DNA of 64,000 bases. Origin: Acinetobacter piscicola. GTDB lineage: Bacteria; Pseudomonadota; Gammaproteobacteria; Pseudomonadales; Moraxellaceae. Position 1 is the stretch's first letter. Each line of letters starts with the position of its first letter. The notes below the pieces were generated by a model, which was given only the letters and a program-made list of their open reading frames with translations, was not told the origin of the DNA and ran no database searches. The stretch lies in assembly GCF_015218165.1 (NCBI RefSeq), contig NZ_CP048659.1:434001-498000 (forward strand). The letters are read 5' to 3'. Positions 39,278 to 48,847 of this stretch are shown here, piece after piece. The position numbers were made by a program, and so were the translations under genes.

Positions 39278-42196
39278 ATGGCTTATCGATTACCTATGAT
39301 GTTAATTATTCTGTTTCCTTTGGTGGGGTGTGAAACAGAAAATAAAAATGAGACTGCAACAGAACAAGCTTTACAATCATCTTTTGCTACACAATATCCT
39401 GTGTTGGCTGAACACTTTGATATGAATGAAAGTGATTTCAATATTTATTTAAATGCAAGTGGAAAAGGAACACCCATTACAGCGACAAGCATTAAATCGA
39501 TGAATGTCGGATATCCTGTCAATACACTTGATTCAACCTATCACCCTATTTCAATCTTTGATCTAGGTTCACTTGGGGATCGCCTATATATAGAGCAGCA
39601 ACAAGGGAAAGAAAAAAGTAGTTTTGAGTTAAGCAGTAAAGCCAGTAATCATTCTGTATCCAGTCAACATACGATAGATGCTTCTGCAAGTGTTCGGTAT
39701 GGTGGTTTAAAAGTAGCGGGTTCGACACATCATGCTTTAGCCTATTTGGATGCGAGTTCAACAGGTGATATCTCAGCCATTATGACACGAGAGAATGTGG
39801 GTAAGTCGATCCAAATTTTACCTGATAACTTTAATGGCTATGAAAATTTTGAACGCTATCTGAGAGGGACGGAGCTGACATCTGAGCAGCTTAAAAAGAA
39901 AATACAAACCATTGTAGACATGCCAACCGAAGGTCAATGTGATCAGAAGCCTTATTTTAAAGAGGTGACGATTGATACTAAGCCATGGAGTGATGATGCA
40001 ATGAATCCTTATGGTGATATTCAGATTTTATCTGAAATGGAGGATGTATTTGCTCAACTTCAAACCCAATATGGGCTTTGTGCTGATACTAAAATACGGG
40101 AAGTATTGGTGAAAAATATGAAGGAATTACGTGGTCATATAATTGCATCTATTCAGCATTTTTATAGCCAATATGGTGATTCTTTTGTATCAAAAGTCAA
40201 TGTGATTAATCGTGCGCGAGGAATTGGTCAATTAAACTGGGGGAAAACAACAAAAAATAGAGAGCGACAACATGGTGGAACAGCATCGATTTCTTATAGT
40301 GCATTGACATGGGGCGGGAATGCTTCAGGAAGTTATCAATATCATGTAAGAAATGCAGATGCAAAAGCCTTTAAAAATATAACCGTAAATGTTGAAGCAG
40401 AACCTGATAATTCGATTAATACAACGGAGTGGCAATCCAATTTAACCAATATGTTGAATAGTATGGCAGAGCAACAAAATGATAGTGTACAAATTCCAGC
40501 GATGAGCACACTGCCTACACAAGTAGAACTTAAACTTCCTGAGCCAACTGAACCTAGAAAAAAATTGACTCCACCTGATTCCGTGTTTAAAGATTTGGCG
40601 GAATGGAAAGCTTACTATGGTGCAGATGAATCACAAGCTAAACATTTGATGAACAGTGGTTTACAACAATCTACAATCGCAAAGATGGCGGAAGAGGCAT
40701 ATCTAGAAACAGAGCAAGTTGCAATCAATACACTAATGAAAGCAAACAATTCTGTGGAAATGGATCAAAAATTTCAGCAAGAGTTAGCTAAGCTTAACGA
40801 TGTGAGACAAAATAATATCAAACCACCATTATTACAAAATAATAGTAATCAAATTCTCATTCCTGGTACATTTACCAGTAGTTTTGAGACCCTAAGCTAT
40901 GATGAGGTGATTCCTCAACTGCGCCCTAAGTTGAATATTCCAGGCGAGCAAGCACGGACATTGGCGGATTTTCCAAATTTAGTCAATTTATTGATGCGTT
41001 TAGAAAAACTTGGGCGTCTAGATAGCTATTTAAATTTTCTTTCAGGCATTTCTGTCAGTGGTGTATCCGTGGAAATGAAGGACAAATTCCACACATTTTA
41101 TCAAGCTGCAACGGATTCTGCTTATAGCACTATTTTGATTGCCATCCAACAAGGTGTAGATATTCCGAATGAGATTTTTAATGATTGGGTGCTAAAAGAA
41201 TTAGGCACAGAGCAGCAGATGACACAAAGTAAGCTTTATAAAGCTTTAAATACTCCTGAGTACTATAAGTATGTGATGGCTTTACTCGATCCCGCATATG
41301 GGAAAGTTTGGTCGAAAGGTTCAGGAGGATATATGCCAATGCGTACAAATGACAAAGGATATCCTGAATTAATGACTTGGAAGGATATTTCGGCAAATTA
41401 TCAAGTGGTTCAATCAGTGGTTTATGATGACAATGGAATGAATCCACTGCGTCTTTATACAAATACGCCGATGCAAACGCCATGGTATCCAGTATATATT
41501 TATAATAAAGGACAAGTGCCTACACTTGTATTTGTACAAATGTTTGGTGTTTATCAGGTGATTTATGGGCGTGAATGGGTTGTGCAACCTACACATAAAT
41601 GGCTTGGAACGGTCGATAAGAATCATAAGAATGGGGTATATGAATCAAAAGTCAAAAATATTGTTCCAAGCATCACACCGTTATGGGAGTTTTGGGTAAA
41701 TGATAATGATGATAAGCAAGATCGCTATCAAGTTTTAAACAATGAAATGAAAGAGGCAATCACTTCAACCAGTAATTCATTTTTGTACAATGATAGAGAT
41801 TTGAATTGGGATTATTCATTAAAATTTGCTGATTTAGCAATGAATGATGAACAGTTATTGAATAAATTTAATGTTCTTTTAATTTATTTAGACGAATTTG
41901 CCAATCCACAATCAGAAAAACTAGGATTACATTCTGTGGCTAATCCATCGTATAAAAAACATGCAAATGATGGTTATGCGGAGTTCAGAGCTAACAATAT
42001 AAAGGTAATTTCAAAGAAGACTATACTGTCTAGAAATGGAAACACGCTGATGTTATTGCCTTTAAATGCAGAGAATACTGATGGAAAGTTAGCGCAAGTC
42101 GTAGATTATGCGCCTGAACGCAATCCTTTGGATATTGTGAATAGAAATACGATGGAAACTTTAAAAAAATTGGCTTTACTGAATGTTTATCAATAA
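39278..42196 (+). CDS. Large lipoprotein with possible MACPF-like domain
   Basis: The function is unknown. I chose the ATG at 39278, eight bases after GGATGG, giving MAYRLPMMLIILFPLVGC, a compact lipoprotein signal peptide with the cysteine at residue 18; an ATG at 39266 adds four residues. The mature protein (972 residues total) has no membrane helix. Residues about 85-360 alternate Ser/Thr/Gly in beta-like patterns, and HFYSQYGDSF (Y299-G300-D301-S302-F303) lines up with the MACPF signature Y-G-T-H-Y/F followed by a glycine-rich strand. Resemblance is weak, so this is a hypothesis. A Pro-rich linker near 425 and a long C-terminal region follow. It is AT-rich; the IS copy sits just after the stop. 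Confidence 0.7.
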   Translation: MAYRLPMMLIILFPLVGCETENKNETATEQALQSSFATQYPVLAEHFDMNESDFNIYLNASGKGTPITATSIKSMNVGYPVNTLDSTYHPISIFDLGSLGDRLYIEQQQGKEKSSFELSSKASNHSVSSQHTIDASASVRYGGLKVAGSTHHALAYLDASSTGDISAIMTRENVGKSIQILPDNFNGYENFERYLRGTELTSEQLKKKIQTIVDMPTEGQCDQKPYFKEVTIDTKPWSDDAMNPYGDIQILSEMEDVFAQLQTQYGLCADTKIREVLVKNMKELRGHIIASIQHFYSQYGDSFVSKVNVINRARGIGQLNWGKTTKNRERQHGGTASISYSALTWGGNASGSYQYHVRNADAKAFKNITVNVEAEPDNSINTTEWQSNLTNMLNSMAEQQNDSVQIPAMSTLPTQVELKLPEPTEPRKKLTPPDSVFKDLAEWKAYYGADESQAKHLMNSGLQQSTIAKMAEEAYLETEQVAINTLMKANNSVEMDQKFQQELAKLNDVRQNNIKPPLLQNNSNQILIPGTFTSSFETLSYDEVIPQLRPKLNIPGEQARTLADFPNLVNLLMRLEKLGRLDSYLNFLSGISVSGVSVEMKDKFHTFYQAATDSAYSTILIAIQQGVDIPNEIFNDWVLKELGTEQQMTQSKLYKALNTPEYYKYVMALLDPAYGKVWSKGSGGYMPMRTNDKGYPELMTWKDISANYQVVQSVVYDDNGMNPLRLYTNTPMQTPWYPVYIYNKGQVPTLVFVQMFGVYQVIYGREWVVQPTHKWLGTVDKNHKNGVYESKVKNIVPSITPLWEFWVNDNDDKQDRYQVLNNEMKEAITSTSNSFLYNDRDLNWDYSLKFADLAMNDEQLLNKFNVLLIYLDEFANPQSEKLGLHSVANPSYKKHANDGYAEFRANNIKVISKKTILSRNGNTLMLLPLNAENTDGKLAQVVDYAPERNPLDIVNRNTMETLKKLALLNVYQ

Positions 42197-42274
42197 ATCA
42201 GGTGGTAATGCTCCCGAAAATTAAACGAGTTTAAAAGTAGAAAATCGACTAGTCTTTGAACAAGGAGATTTTCC

Positions 42275-42541
42275 ATGAAAACATCTAAATATTCAGATAG
42301 CTTAATCATGAGCATTTTAAAACAAGCTGAAGCAGGAACACCCGTGCCTAACCTTTGTCGTGAGCATGGGATGAGTACAGCAACTTTCTACAAGTGGAAG
42401 TCCAAATATAGTGGTATGGATTTATCACTTATGACTCGGCTAAAAGAACTCGAAGCTGAAAATGCACGTTTAAAACGAATGTACGCTGATGAGCGCCTTA
42501 AATCAGATGTACTGCAAGATGCATTATCAAAAAAGTTTTAA
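42275..42541 (+). CDS. IS3-family OrfA, copy 2
   Basis: The 88-residue OrfA has an N-terminal helix-turn-helix and a C-terminal leucine-zipper segment, and is the same protein as that of copy 1. Bases 42529-42535 read A AAA AAG in frame, the classical -1 slippery heptamer, six bases before the TAA. Slipping there gives codons AAA AAA GTT and continues into OrfB. Confidence 0.92.
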   Translation: MKTSKYSDSLIMSILKQAEAGTPVPNLCREHGMSTATFYKWKSKYSGMDLSLMTRLKELEAENARLKRMYADERLKSDVLQDALSKKF

Positions 42542-42603
42542 GGCCACAACAGCGCAAATCACTTGCTCAGCAGGCGACTGAGCAATTTAATATTTCAGTC
42601 ACT

Positions 42604-43350
42604 ATGGCCTGTTTAATCTTCAATGTGAGTCAAACCTGCTATCGCTATAAGACCTGTTTGGATGATGAGAATCAGCAGATCGCACATTGGTTAATTCAGC
42701 TGACGAATGATCATAAAACATGGGGCTTTAAGCTTTGCTTCCTGTATTTACGTAATGTTAAGCAATATAAATGGAACCATAAGCGAGTTTACCGAATATA
42801 CAAGGAACTTGAACTGAATTTAAGAATCAAACCAAACAAGCGCATAAAGCGTGAAATCCCTGAGAGGCTTGCTGTACCTGTTGTTCAGAATGAATCATGG
42901 TCGATGGATTTTATGTATGATCAATTGAGTGATGGGCGCAGTTATCGTGTCCATAATGTCATTGATGACTATAATCGTGAGTCTTTAATCATGGTGGTGG
43001 ATTTTTCACTACCAGCTCAAAGAGTTCTGAGAGACCTAGATCAACTGATTGCATGGCGAGGAAAGCCCAAGCGTATTCGATCCGATAACGGCCCAGAATA
43101 TGTGAGTGATTTAATGGATCAGTGGTGTAAAAAGCATGAGATTGAGCATGTTTTTACCCAACCTGGCAATCCACAGCAGAATGCCTATGTTGAGCGTTTT
43201 AATCGAACAGTGCGTTATGAATGTTTAAATCAGCATTTATTTGACAATATTGAGGAGGTACAAAACTATACAACTGCGTGGCAGTACTTTTATAATCATG
43301 AAAGACCACATATGGTAATTGATGGCAGACCACCTAACTTTAAACGATAA
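42604..43350 (+). CDS. IS3-family transposase OrfB, copy 2
   Basis: The protein is the integrase-core transposase with D102, D161 and E197 (D-35-E), counted from the ATG at 42604. The frame is open from 42535, so it is probably made mainly as an OrfAB fusion through the A6G slip at 42529. It differs from copy 1 in one residue, Val for Ala at base 43316. Confidence 0.93.
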   Translation: MACLIFNVSQTCYRYKTCLDDENQQIAHWLIQLTNDHKTWGFKLCFLYLRNVKQYKWNHKRVYRIYKELELNLRIKPNKRIKREIPERLAVPVVQNESWSMDFMYDQLSDGRSYRVHNVIDDYNRESLIMVVDFSLPAQRVLRDLDQLIAWRGKPKRIRSDNGPEYVSDLMDQWCKKHEIEHVFTQPGNPQQNAYVERFNRTVRYECLNQHLFDNIEEVQNYTTAWQYFYNHERPHMVIDGRPPNFKR

Positions 43351-43445
43351 CAAGGGCTTGGAGTTTTCTAATTTTGACCTCAGTTAATAATGGGGGTATT
43401 ACCAGGTGAGGGATTTAAAGTGAAAACATTAAATTGATCATATCC

Positions 43446-43479
43446 AAACTAGAATATCGCTAAAAGGATATTCTAGTTT
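43446..43479. terminator. Orphaned terminator-like hairpin
   Basis: A 13-bp perfect stem (43446-43458 with 43467-43479, loop GCTAAAAG) with a short CTTTTG tail. It may have been the terminator of the lipoprotein gene before the IS inserted, and can also end cbpM on the other strand. Confidence 0.6.
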
Positions 43480-43514
43480 GCTTTTGTGGGTTTTGCAGTG
43501 AATAAAAGTTTAAA

Positions 43515-43844
43515 TTAATGATGCGTGTGTTTGATTTGCTTACGTAACTGTTGCACTTCATCAATTAAATCCATCATCATGGCAACGGCTGAGAAGCTCG
43601 CTTCAAAATCACGTTGTAGTCGGTATGCACGGCGTGCACGAGTGACATCTTCACCAAAAAATTGATGAATGCGGTCTTGTGGTCTTGCTGGTAAAATATC
43701 ATATTCAAGAAGTTGCAGTACCCATTCAGGGCTTTGACCGCATGCTTGAGCAAAGTGAGTTAAATCAAAACACAATCGTTCATCAACGATCTCAACGTCT
43801 TGACAGCCATTACAGATAATTTCCCGATAATGTATAGTAGTCAT
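43515..43844 (-). CDS. cbpM: CbpM-like chaperone modulator
   Basis: CbpM binds the J domain of CbpA and inhibits its co-chaperone activity. The 109-residue protein has the MerR-like CbpM fold: a helix-turn-helix-like part (CFDLTHFAQACGQSPEWVLQLLEYDILPA) and the dimerisation helix (VAMMMDLIDEVQQLRKQI). It is directly downstream of cbpA, 28 bases after its stop, the same order as in E. coli. That context makes the assignment secure, although sequence similarity in the family is low. Confidence 0.88.
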   Translation of the reverse strand: MTTIHYREIICNGCQDVEIVDERLCFDLTHFAQACGQSPEWVLQLLEYDILPARPQDRIHQFFGEDVTRARRAYRLQRDFEASFSAVAMMMDLIDEVQQLRKQIKHTHH

Positions 43845-43872
43845 GAATGTGCTCCTTTAGGATCTCGCAAGC

Positions 43873-44838
43873 TTATCGTACTTTAAAGTTTGGAAAAGCA
43901 TCGGCATAGTCTTGATATGCTTGTTGCTCTTGAGGGGTATCCGCTTTAGGATAAACAATATTCAAAATAAGATATAAATGTCCTGCAGTTTTACTTGGTA
44001 TTCCTTTATCTTTTAAACGTAATTGTTGGCTTTGTTTACTATTTTTAGGAATATTCACTTGAACTTTACCAGCAGGTGTATTGATTTCTACACTTTTTCC
44101 TAATGCTGCTTCCCAAGGTGTAATATCTATAGTGTAATAAATATCAGCATCTTCAACACGAACGCGGTCAGTGTCTTGGTACAATATTTCGATATATAAG
44201 TCACCATTTTCACCCCCATTGATGCCAGCTTGTCCTTGTTTAGACAGACGAATTTGCTGACCTTCTTTCATTCCTTTAGGAATTTTAACTTGTAAGGTTT
44301 TACGTTGAACTTCAGGTTCACCATAAGCATTATAGGTTGGAATTTGTAGGGTGATAGTTTGTGTTGAACCTTCATAAGCCACTTGAATGGGGACTTCTAT
44401 ACTTGCGTGTTGATCTTCACCTCGATAACTGCGCTGTTGACGAGATTGGCGTTGCCCGAAATCTTGTTGATGACCACCGCCGAAGCCGCCACCAAAGCGT
44501 CCAAACAAATCTTCAAAACCACTAAAATCTTGTGCATCACCTGTGCTGCTGCTACGATAAAATTGACTGCCATCGAAGCCTTGAGCACCTGCTTGACCAC
44601 CAAAACCACCCCCTGTAAAGCCTTGTGGATGGTCAAGTTCAAAGTCATATTGTTTTTTCTTTTCTTCGTTGCTTAGCGTGTCATATGCGACATTGATGGC
44701 TTGCATCTTTTCTTCAGCATTCGCTTCTTTGCTGACATCAGGATGGTATTTACGTGCTAATTTTCGGTATGCTTTTTTGATTTGGTCTGCTGTTGCATCT
44801 CTTGCAACACCAAGTTCTTCATAATAATTTTTTGCCAT
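43873..44838 (-). CDS. cbpA: CbpA, curved DNA-binding DnaJ-like co-chaperone
   Basis: CbpA is a class II J protein that stimulates DnaK and binds curved DNA. The J domain occupies residues 1-70 with the HPD triad at 32-34. A Gly/Phe-rich region (about 75-130) follows, then the two C-terminal beta-barrel substrate-binding domains (about 150-320). The zinc-finger cysteines of DnaJ are absent, as expected. It is followed by cbpM in an operon. Length 321 fits the family. Confidence 0.92.
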   Translation of the reverse strand: MAKNYYEELGVARDATADQIKKAYRKLARKYHPDVSKEANAEEKMQAINVAYDTLSNEEKKKQYDFELDHPQGFTGGGFGGQAGAQGFDGSQFYRSSSTGDAQDFSGFEDLFGRFGGGFGGGHQQDFGQRQSRQQRSYRGEDQHASIEVPIQVAYEGSTQTITLQIPTYNAYGEPEVQRKTLQVKIPKGMKEGQQIRLSKQGQAGINGGENGDLYIEILYQDTDRVRVEDADIYYTIDITPWEAALGKSVEINTPAGKVQVNIPKNSKQSQQLRLKDKGIPSKTAGHLYLILNIVYPKADTPQEQQAYQDYADAFPNFKVR

Positions 44839-45129
44839 ATTTAGATATCATTTTTGATCTTGATTTCATTCATTAATATGCCATTTTGAGCAAAGTTAAA
44901 AGGGTTACTTGGTTAAGATATTGTTTCAAAAACTGTCAAAATAAAGATGATAATATGTGATTCGATATTCTTTATTTTTTATCTATATGATTTTATTGTT
45001 TAAATATGATATTCAAAATAATGGGTTGATGTGTATTTTTATAGATTAAAGCTAATCATGATAAAAATGACTAGCTTAGTGCATATATTTAGGAAAAAGA
45101 AAAGGCATTTTGTGACGACACGCTGACTT
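44839..45129. other. AT-rich spacer
   Basis: The 291 bases between cbpA and the DUF2147 gene are AT-rich. The promoter of cbpA presumably lies next to 44839. No gene or structured RNA seen. Confidence 0.4.
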
Positions 45130-45582
45130 CTATTCTGTTAAGCGAATCCAAGTTGCAGAGCGCCCGAGTAATGAAATACCAATATAGCCACGCATCGTTA
45201 AGCGTGTACCTTTGGCATTGAGTTTAATCTTCCCATGATAGACATTGCCCGAAAGCGGGTCTAAAACTTGACCATCTGTAAATAAAAGCGGCTCTTTAGG
45301 TGATTGACGAAAACCACTTAAAATTTCCAAATTCATATAAGGCACATTTTTTAAAGTGCCTTTGCAATGACTACAATTTTCTTCTAAAGGTTTATTTGGA
45401 ATTGGGCGGATCTCAATAATTTTACCAGTATAAACTCCTTGATTGTTCTTGGTAATTTCTACATCCGCTCTGGAATAACCTGTTTTATCATCTACCGTTC
45501 GCCATTTTCCCGTCAAATCAGGCGCTGCAAAACAGAGTGTGGAAAAAATGAGACTTGATAGAATAAGTGATTTTGTTAGCAT
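45130..45582 (-). CDS. DUF2147 secreted/periplasmic protein
   Basis: The protein (150 residues) has a signal peptide, MLTKSLILSSLIFSTLCFA, probably cut before APDLTG. The mature part has the DUF2147 pattern: LTGKWRTVDDKTG..., VYTGKIIEI, CSHC, GQVLDPLSGNVYHGKIKL and GYIGISLLGRSATWIRL. This is a small beta-rich, lipocalin-like fold of unknown function, common in Acinetobacter and relatives. It is monocistronic, downstream of the terminator that follows hslO. Confidence 0.85.
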   Translation of the reverse strand: MLTKSLILSSLIFSTLCFAAPDLTGKWRTVDDKTGYSRADVEITKNNQGVYTGKIIEIRPIPNKPLEENCSHCKGTLKNVPYMNLEILSGFRQSPKEPLLFTDGQVLDPLSGNVYHGKIKLNAKGTRLTMRGYIGISLLGRSATWIRLTE

Positions 45583-45608
45583 TATTGTGTCCCCCTAATC
45601 TTATAATT

Positions 45609-45640
45609 AAAAAAGAGTAAATCTAGATTTACTCTTTTTT
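45609..45640. terminator. Perfect palindromic terminator
   Basis: A perfect 32-bp palindrome with a 14-bp stem (45609-45622 with 45627-45640) and loop CTAG, flanked by As and Ts on both sides. It ends the hslO transcript and may work in either direction. Confidence 0.85.
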
Positions 45641-45712
45641 TAAAGAAAGGCAAGACACATTTTCTGAATAAATTAAATTACTTAGTGTCACTTAATTTAT
45701 TTTTTATTTTTA

Positions 45713-46588
45713 CTAACTTAAATGTTCACCAAATAAGCTGAGGGCTTCTTTTGCAGTAAATTGATAGCGTTTATTGCAAAATTGACAATCCATATCGATT
45801 GGGTTGTTGACTTCTAAGGTTTCTTTTACTGCTTCTAAACCAATTTGAATCAGTGCGTTCGCACATTTTTCACGTGAACAAGTACATGAAAACTTGAGTT
45901 GCTCAGCTTCAGGTAAACGAACTTCTTCTTCATTATAGAGACGATAGAGCATATCTTGCGCTGTTAAGTCAGTCAGTTCATCATGTTTTAGTGTTTCAGT
46001 TAACATGGTGAGGCGTGGCCACAAGTCTTCATCGACCCATTGTTGTTCTTCATCATCATTACGAGGTAAGAGTTGAATGAGTAAGCCGCCTGAACGCTCT
46101 GCGGTACTTGCTAAAACAATGCGGGTGGGGATTTGTGCAGACAGGTCATAATATTGCATCAAGCAACCTGCCAAAGTAGGTTGATCTAATGCGATAATTC
46201 CTTGATAACGTTCACCATGTTCAGGCTCGATATTAATAAATAATACAGGTGAAGTGAGCGTAGCGAGTACGGTACTACTGTCTTTTGCATCAGCAAAACG
46301 TGGATCTTCTTCATAATCTGCCAGCGCACGGATTTCGCCTAAATGATTACATTCAGCCATTGCCCACTTAAAGCTGCCTTGTGCTTGGATTTGTAAGCTG
46401 ATACGCCCTTTAATTTTTAATGTGCTTGCAAGCAAAGCGGTTGCACTGAGCATTTCACCTAATAGTATTTGAATTGCTGGTGCATATTGACGTTGTGCCA
46501 AAATTGTCTGTAGAGCATTTTCTAAATGCACAACTTCACCACGAACAGGGCTATCTTCAATATAAAAACGTTGACGTAAATCAGACAT
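45713..46588 (-). CDS. hslO: Redox-regulated chaperone Hsp33
   Basis: Hsp33 is a holdase chaperone activated by oxidation. I chose the ATG at 46588 (MSDLRQRFYIED), with GGAG six bases upstream, giving 291 residues; a longer frame to 46678 overlaps the antiporter gene and has no support. The zinc-binding redox switch is present near the C-terminus: CTC and, further on, CQFC supply the four cysteines. The KEALSLFG end is typical. It lies 73 bases after the antiporter gene in the same direction. Confidence 0.95.
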   Translation of the reverse strand: MSDLRQRFYIEDSPVRGEVVHLENALQTILAQRQYAPAIQILLGEMLSATALLASTLKIKGRISLQIQAQGSFKWAMAECNHLGEIRALADYEEDPRFADAKDSSTVLATLTSPVLFINIEPEHGERYQGIIALDQPTLAGCLMQYYDLSAQIPTRIVLASTAERSGGLLIQLLPRNDDEEQQWVDEDLWPRLTMLTETLKHDELTDLTAQDMLYRLYNEEEVRLPEAEQLKFSCTCSREKCANALIQIGLEAVKETLEVNNPIDMDCQFCNKRYQFTAKEALSLFGEHLS

Positions 46589-46661
46589 AAAATTCTCCAA
46601 ATCCCTGTTTAAATGGTGACGATATTGTAAATCACAAGCATACTTTTTTAGAAATATCCGC

Positions 46662-48545
46662 TTAGTTTTGATGATCACGGGTTACATTGATACGATCATC
46701 GGTGTGTTTTAATACCTCTTTGCGTTCTAAACCTGACTCATCAATATCAGGATTGTCTTCAAATTGGTCTGCATCATGTTGTGTGATTTGCGCATCGCTT
46801 TCAAATAAATGCTCAAGTTCTGATATGAAATCACGATAACTTTCATATACTTTCTGTTCATCTGTATAAATACGTTGTTGGCGTGCTAAGAGTTCTTCAT
46901 CATAATTTCTAAATAACTCAACGCTGTCATAAGCAGTTGACTTGTCTAAACCCAATTCACATAAAGTACGGTACCCTATGCCTAAAGACGTTAAATAGGT
47001 TTCGCGCCAAATATGCTTAACACCTAAATCACGTAATAAGTGCATATGATAACGGTCACGTGCACGGACCAATAACGTTAAATTTGGATAATTTAAACGG
47101 ATATGGCGTGCCACATTCATTGAATCTTCTACGTCATCAATGGCAAGCACAAATACTTTTGCTTGTTCAATGCCTGCCGAACGTAATAAATCAGGCAAAG
47201 TCACATCACCATAATACAATGTACCGCCATAGCGCCGTACAAAGTCTATTTTTTGTAAGTTATGGTCAATGGCTGTAAAAGGAAAATGTTGCATATGGGC
47301 TAAACGAGCCACAATTTGCCCAACACGACCGAAGCCCGCAATAATTAACGGTGGATGCTGATTTGGAATATCGTCATATTCAGGTGTTTGATCTTTATTA
47401 AATAAAGGTAAAACCCATGTTGAAACCAACCAAAACACGATAGGCGTAAAGACCATCGACAAGGTTACGACCAATGTAATTGGCTCTGAAATGGCCGCCT
47501 GAATGACTTTTTCACTTTTGGCAACATTTAACACAACAAAAGCGAATTCACCGCCTTGAGCAAGACAGGTTGCAACCATCAAACTATTTTGCCAATTCAT
47601 TTTTTTAAAACGAGCGATTGCGGTCATGGCAATCATTTTAATAATGATTAAGAGCAGGGCAGCACCGATAATTTGTAGAGGATGTTCCACCAGCAAATTT
47701 AATTGCGTAGTCATGCCCACGGTCATAAAAAACAAACCTAAAAGCAGCCCTTTAAATGGAGAAATACTAGCTTCAATTTCATGACGAAATTCTGAATCAG
47801 CCAACAGCACACCTGTTAAAAATGCACCTAGCGTCGTGCTGATGCCAAGCGTATCCATGAGTAAAACGACTGCAAGGACAATAAATAAACCCACAGCAGT
47901 CAGTAGTTCAGTGGCGCCACTTTTTGCCACAAATCTGAAAAAAGGGCGCATGACATAGCGACTAAATAAAAACAGTCCTGTAAAGGTTGCAATAATCGCT
48001 GCAAAATAAGCAATACCATGATGGGTAGATTCATTCCCTGAGAGCAGTGGTATTACTGCAAGTAAGGGAATCGCTGCAATATCTTGGAACAGTAAAATAG
48101 AAAAAGATTGCTGACCATGTGTGGTATTGAGTTGTTGTTTTTCTGATAAAAGCTGTAGAACGAAAGCTGTGGAAGACAGGGCTAGCGCAAAACCAATGAC
48201 AAAACTTGCAGAAAGTGATTGTTGTAACAGTAAAAACACGGTTCCCATGAGCACGATGCCTGTCACAACAACTTGCAAGCTACCCATGACAAAAATGGAT
48301 TGACGCATTTCCCATAAACGCTGTGGGCGTAGTTCTAGCCCGATGAGAAACATCAGTAAAATCACGCCAAATTCGGCAAGGTGCATAATTTCTTCGGGAT
48401 CACTGGCAATATTAAAAACGCTAGGGCCGAGTAAGATTCCTGTAAAGAGATAGCCGAGAACTGTAGCGATCCCAAATTTTTTACCTAAAGGTACGAGTAT
48501 TAATGCTGCACCTAGAAAAAGCGTTATTTGTAATAACGGTGACAT
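46662..48545 (-). CDS. KefB/KefC-type potassium:proton antiporter
   Basis: A CPA2-family monovalent cation:proton antiporter with about 12 membrane helices (residues 1-380) and a C-terminal Rossmann RCK/TrkA-N domain. The latter starts with IAGFGRVGQIVARLA (about 407-421), followed by VLAIDDVEDS. The arrangement matches KefB, KefC and YbaL; a glutathione-gated K+ efflux role is likely but not proved. It is 627 residues long. The last residues form an acidic, poorly ordered tail (DQFEDNPDIDESGLERKE). Confidence 0.85.
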   Translation of the reverse strand: MSPLLQITLFLGAALILVPLGKKFGIATVLGYLFTGILLGPSVFNIASDPEEIMHLAEFGVILLMFLIGLELRPQRLWEMRQSIFVMGSLQVVVTGIVLMGTVFLLLQQSLSASFVIGFALALSSTAFVLQLLSEKQQLNTTHGQQSFSILLFQDIAAIPLLAVIPLLSGNESTHHGIAYFAAIIATFTGLFLFSRYVMRPFFRFVAKSGATELLTAVGLFIVLAVVLLMDTLGISTTLGAFLTGVLLADSEFRHEIEASISPFKGLLLGLFFMTVGMTTQLNLLVEHPLQIIGAALLLIIIKMIAMTAIARFKKMNWQNSLMVATCLAQGGEFAFVVLNVAKSEKVIQAAISEPITLVVTLSMVFTPIVFWLVSTWVLPLFNKDQTPEYDDIPNQHPPLIIAGFGRVGQIVARLAHMQHFPFTAIDHNLQKIDFVRRYGGTLYYGDVTLPDLLRSAGIEQAKVFVLAIDDVEDSMNVARHIRLNYPNLTLLVRARDRYHMHLLRDLGVKHIWRETYLTSLGIGYRTLCELGLDKSTAYDSVELFRNYDEELLARQQRIYTDEQKVYESYRDFISELEHLFESDAQITQHDADQFEDNPDIDESGLERKEVLKHTDDRINVTRDHQN

Positions 48546-48847
48546 TGACCTGTCCTGATTTTTTACTTTAGAAATTGTACCTTGATTTTTAAATGCACTC
48601 AGTAGTTTTACTGAGACTGCATGTTTTACCTGTACTGTATTTTTGCATCATTCTATAAAATTAATTATGGCTTTTTGGCATAGCACCCATATGTTATTGA
48701 ACAATTGAGATAGGGAGCGGTCATAATTTATTTTTCATAGGGCAGAAGTAACAAAAAAATTTCTAACATGATGGCCATAAAGATATTAGACTTGATAAAG
48801 CTGAACGTTATCTTGTTGCTCTACCCTATATAGTGTGCAAATCAACA
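48546..48847. other. Spacer between antiporter and priA
   Basis: The 302 bases hold a short hairpin, CTCAGTA with TACTGAG across GTTT near 48598-48615, directly upstream of the antiporter gene. Otherwise no gene or repeat is visible. Confidence 0.45.

Larger units (their letters stand above)
42204..43403 (+). mobile_element. IS3-family insertion sequence, copy 2
   Basis: The element is 1200 bp, identical in structure to the copy at 14516-15715 but on the plus strand. Target duplication AGGT (42200-42203 and 43404-43407) flanks it. It inserted four bases past the stop of the large lipoprotein gene, between that gene and a hairpin (43446-43479) that was probably its terminator. Both protein frames look intact. 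Confidence 0.95.

Noticed and set aside
44383..44676. 97-codon frame antisense to cbpA
   Set aside because: It is a shadow of the Gly/Phe-rich coding region of cbpA.
46589..46678. Upstream extension of hslO that overlaps the antiporter gene
   Set aside because: The extension starts with an odd basic segment, lacks a ribosome-binding site and is not in Hsp33; the ATG at 46588 with GGAG fits.
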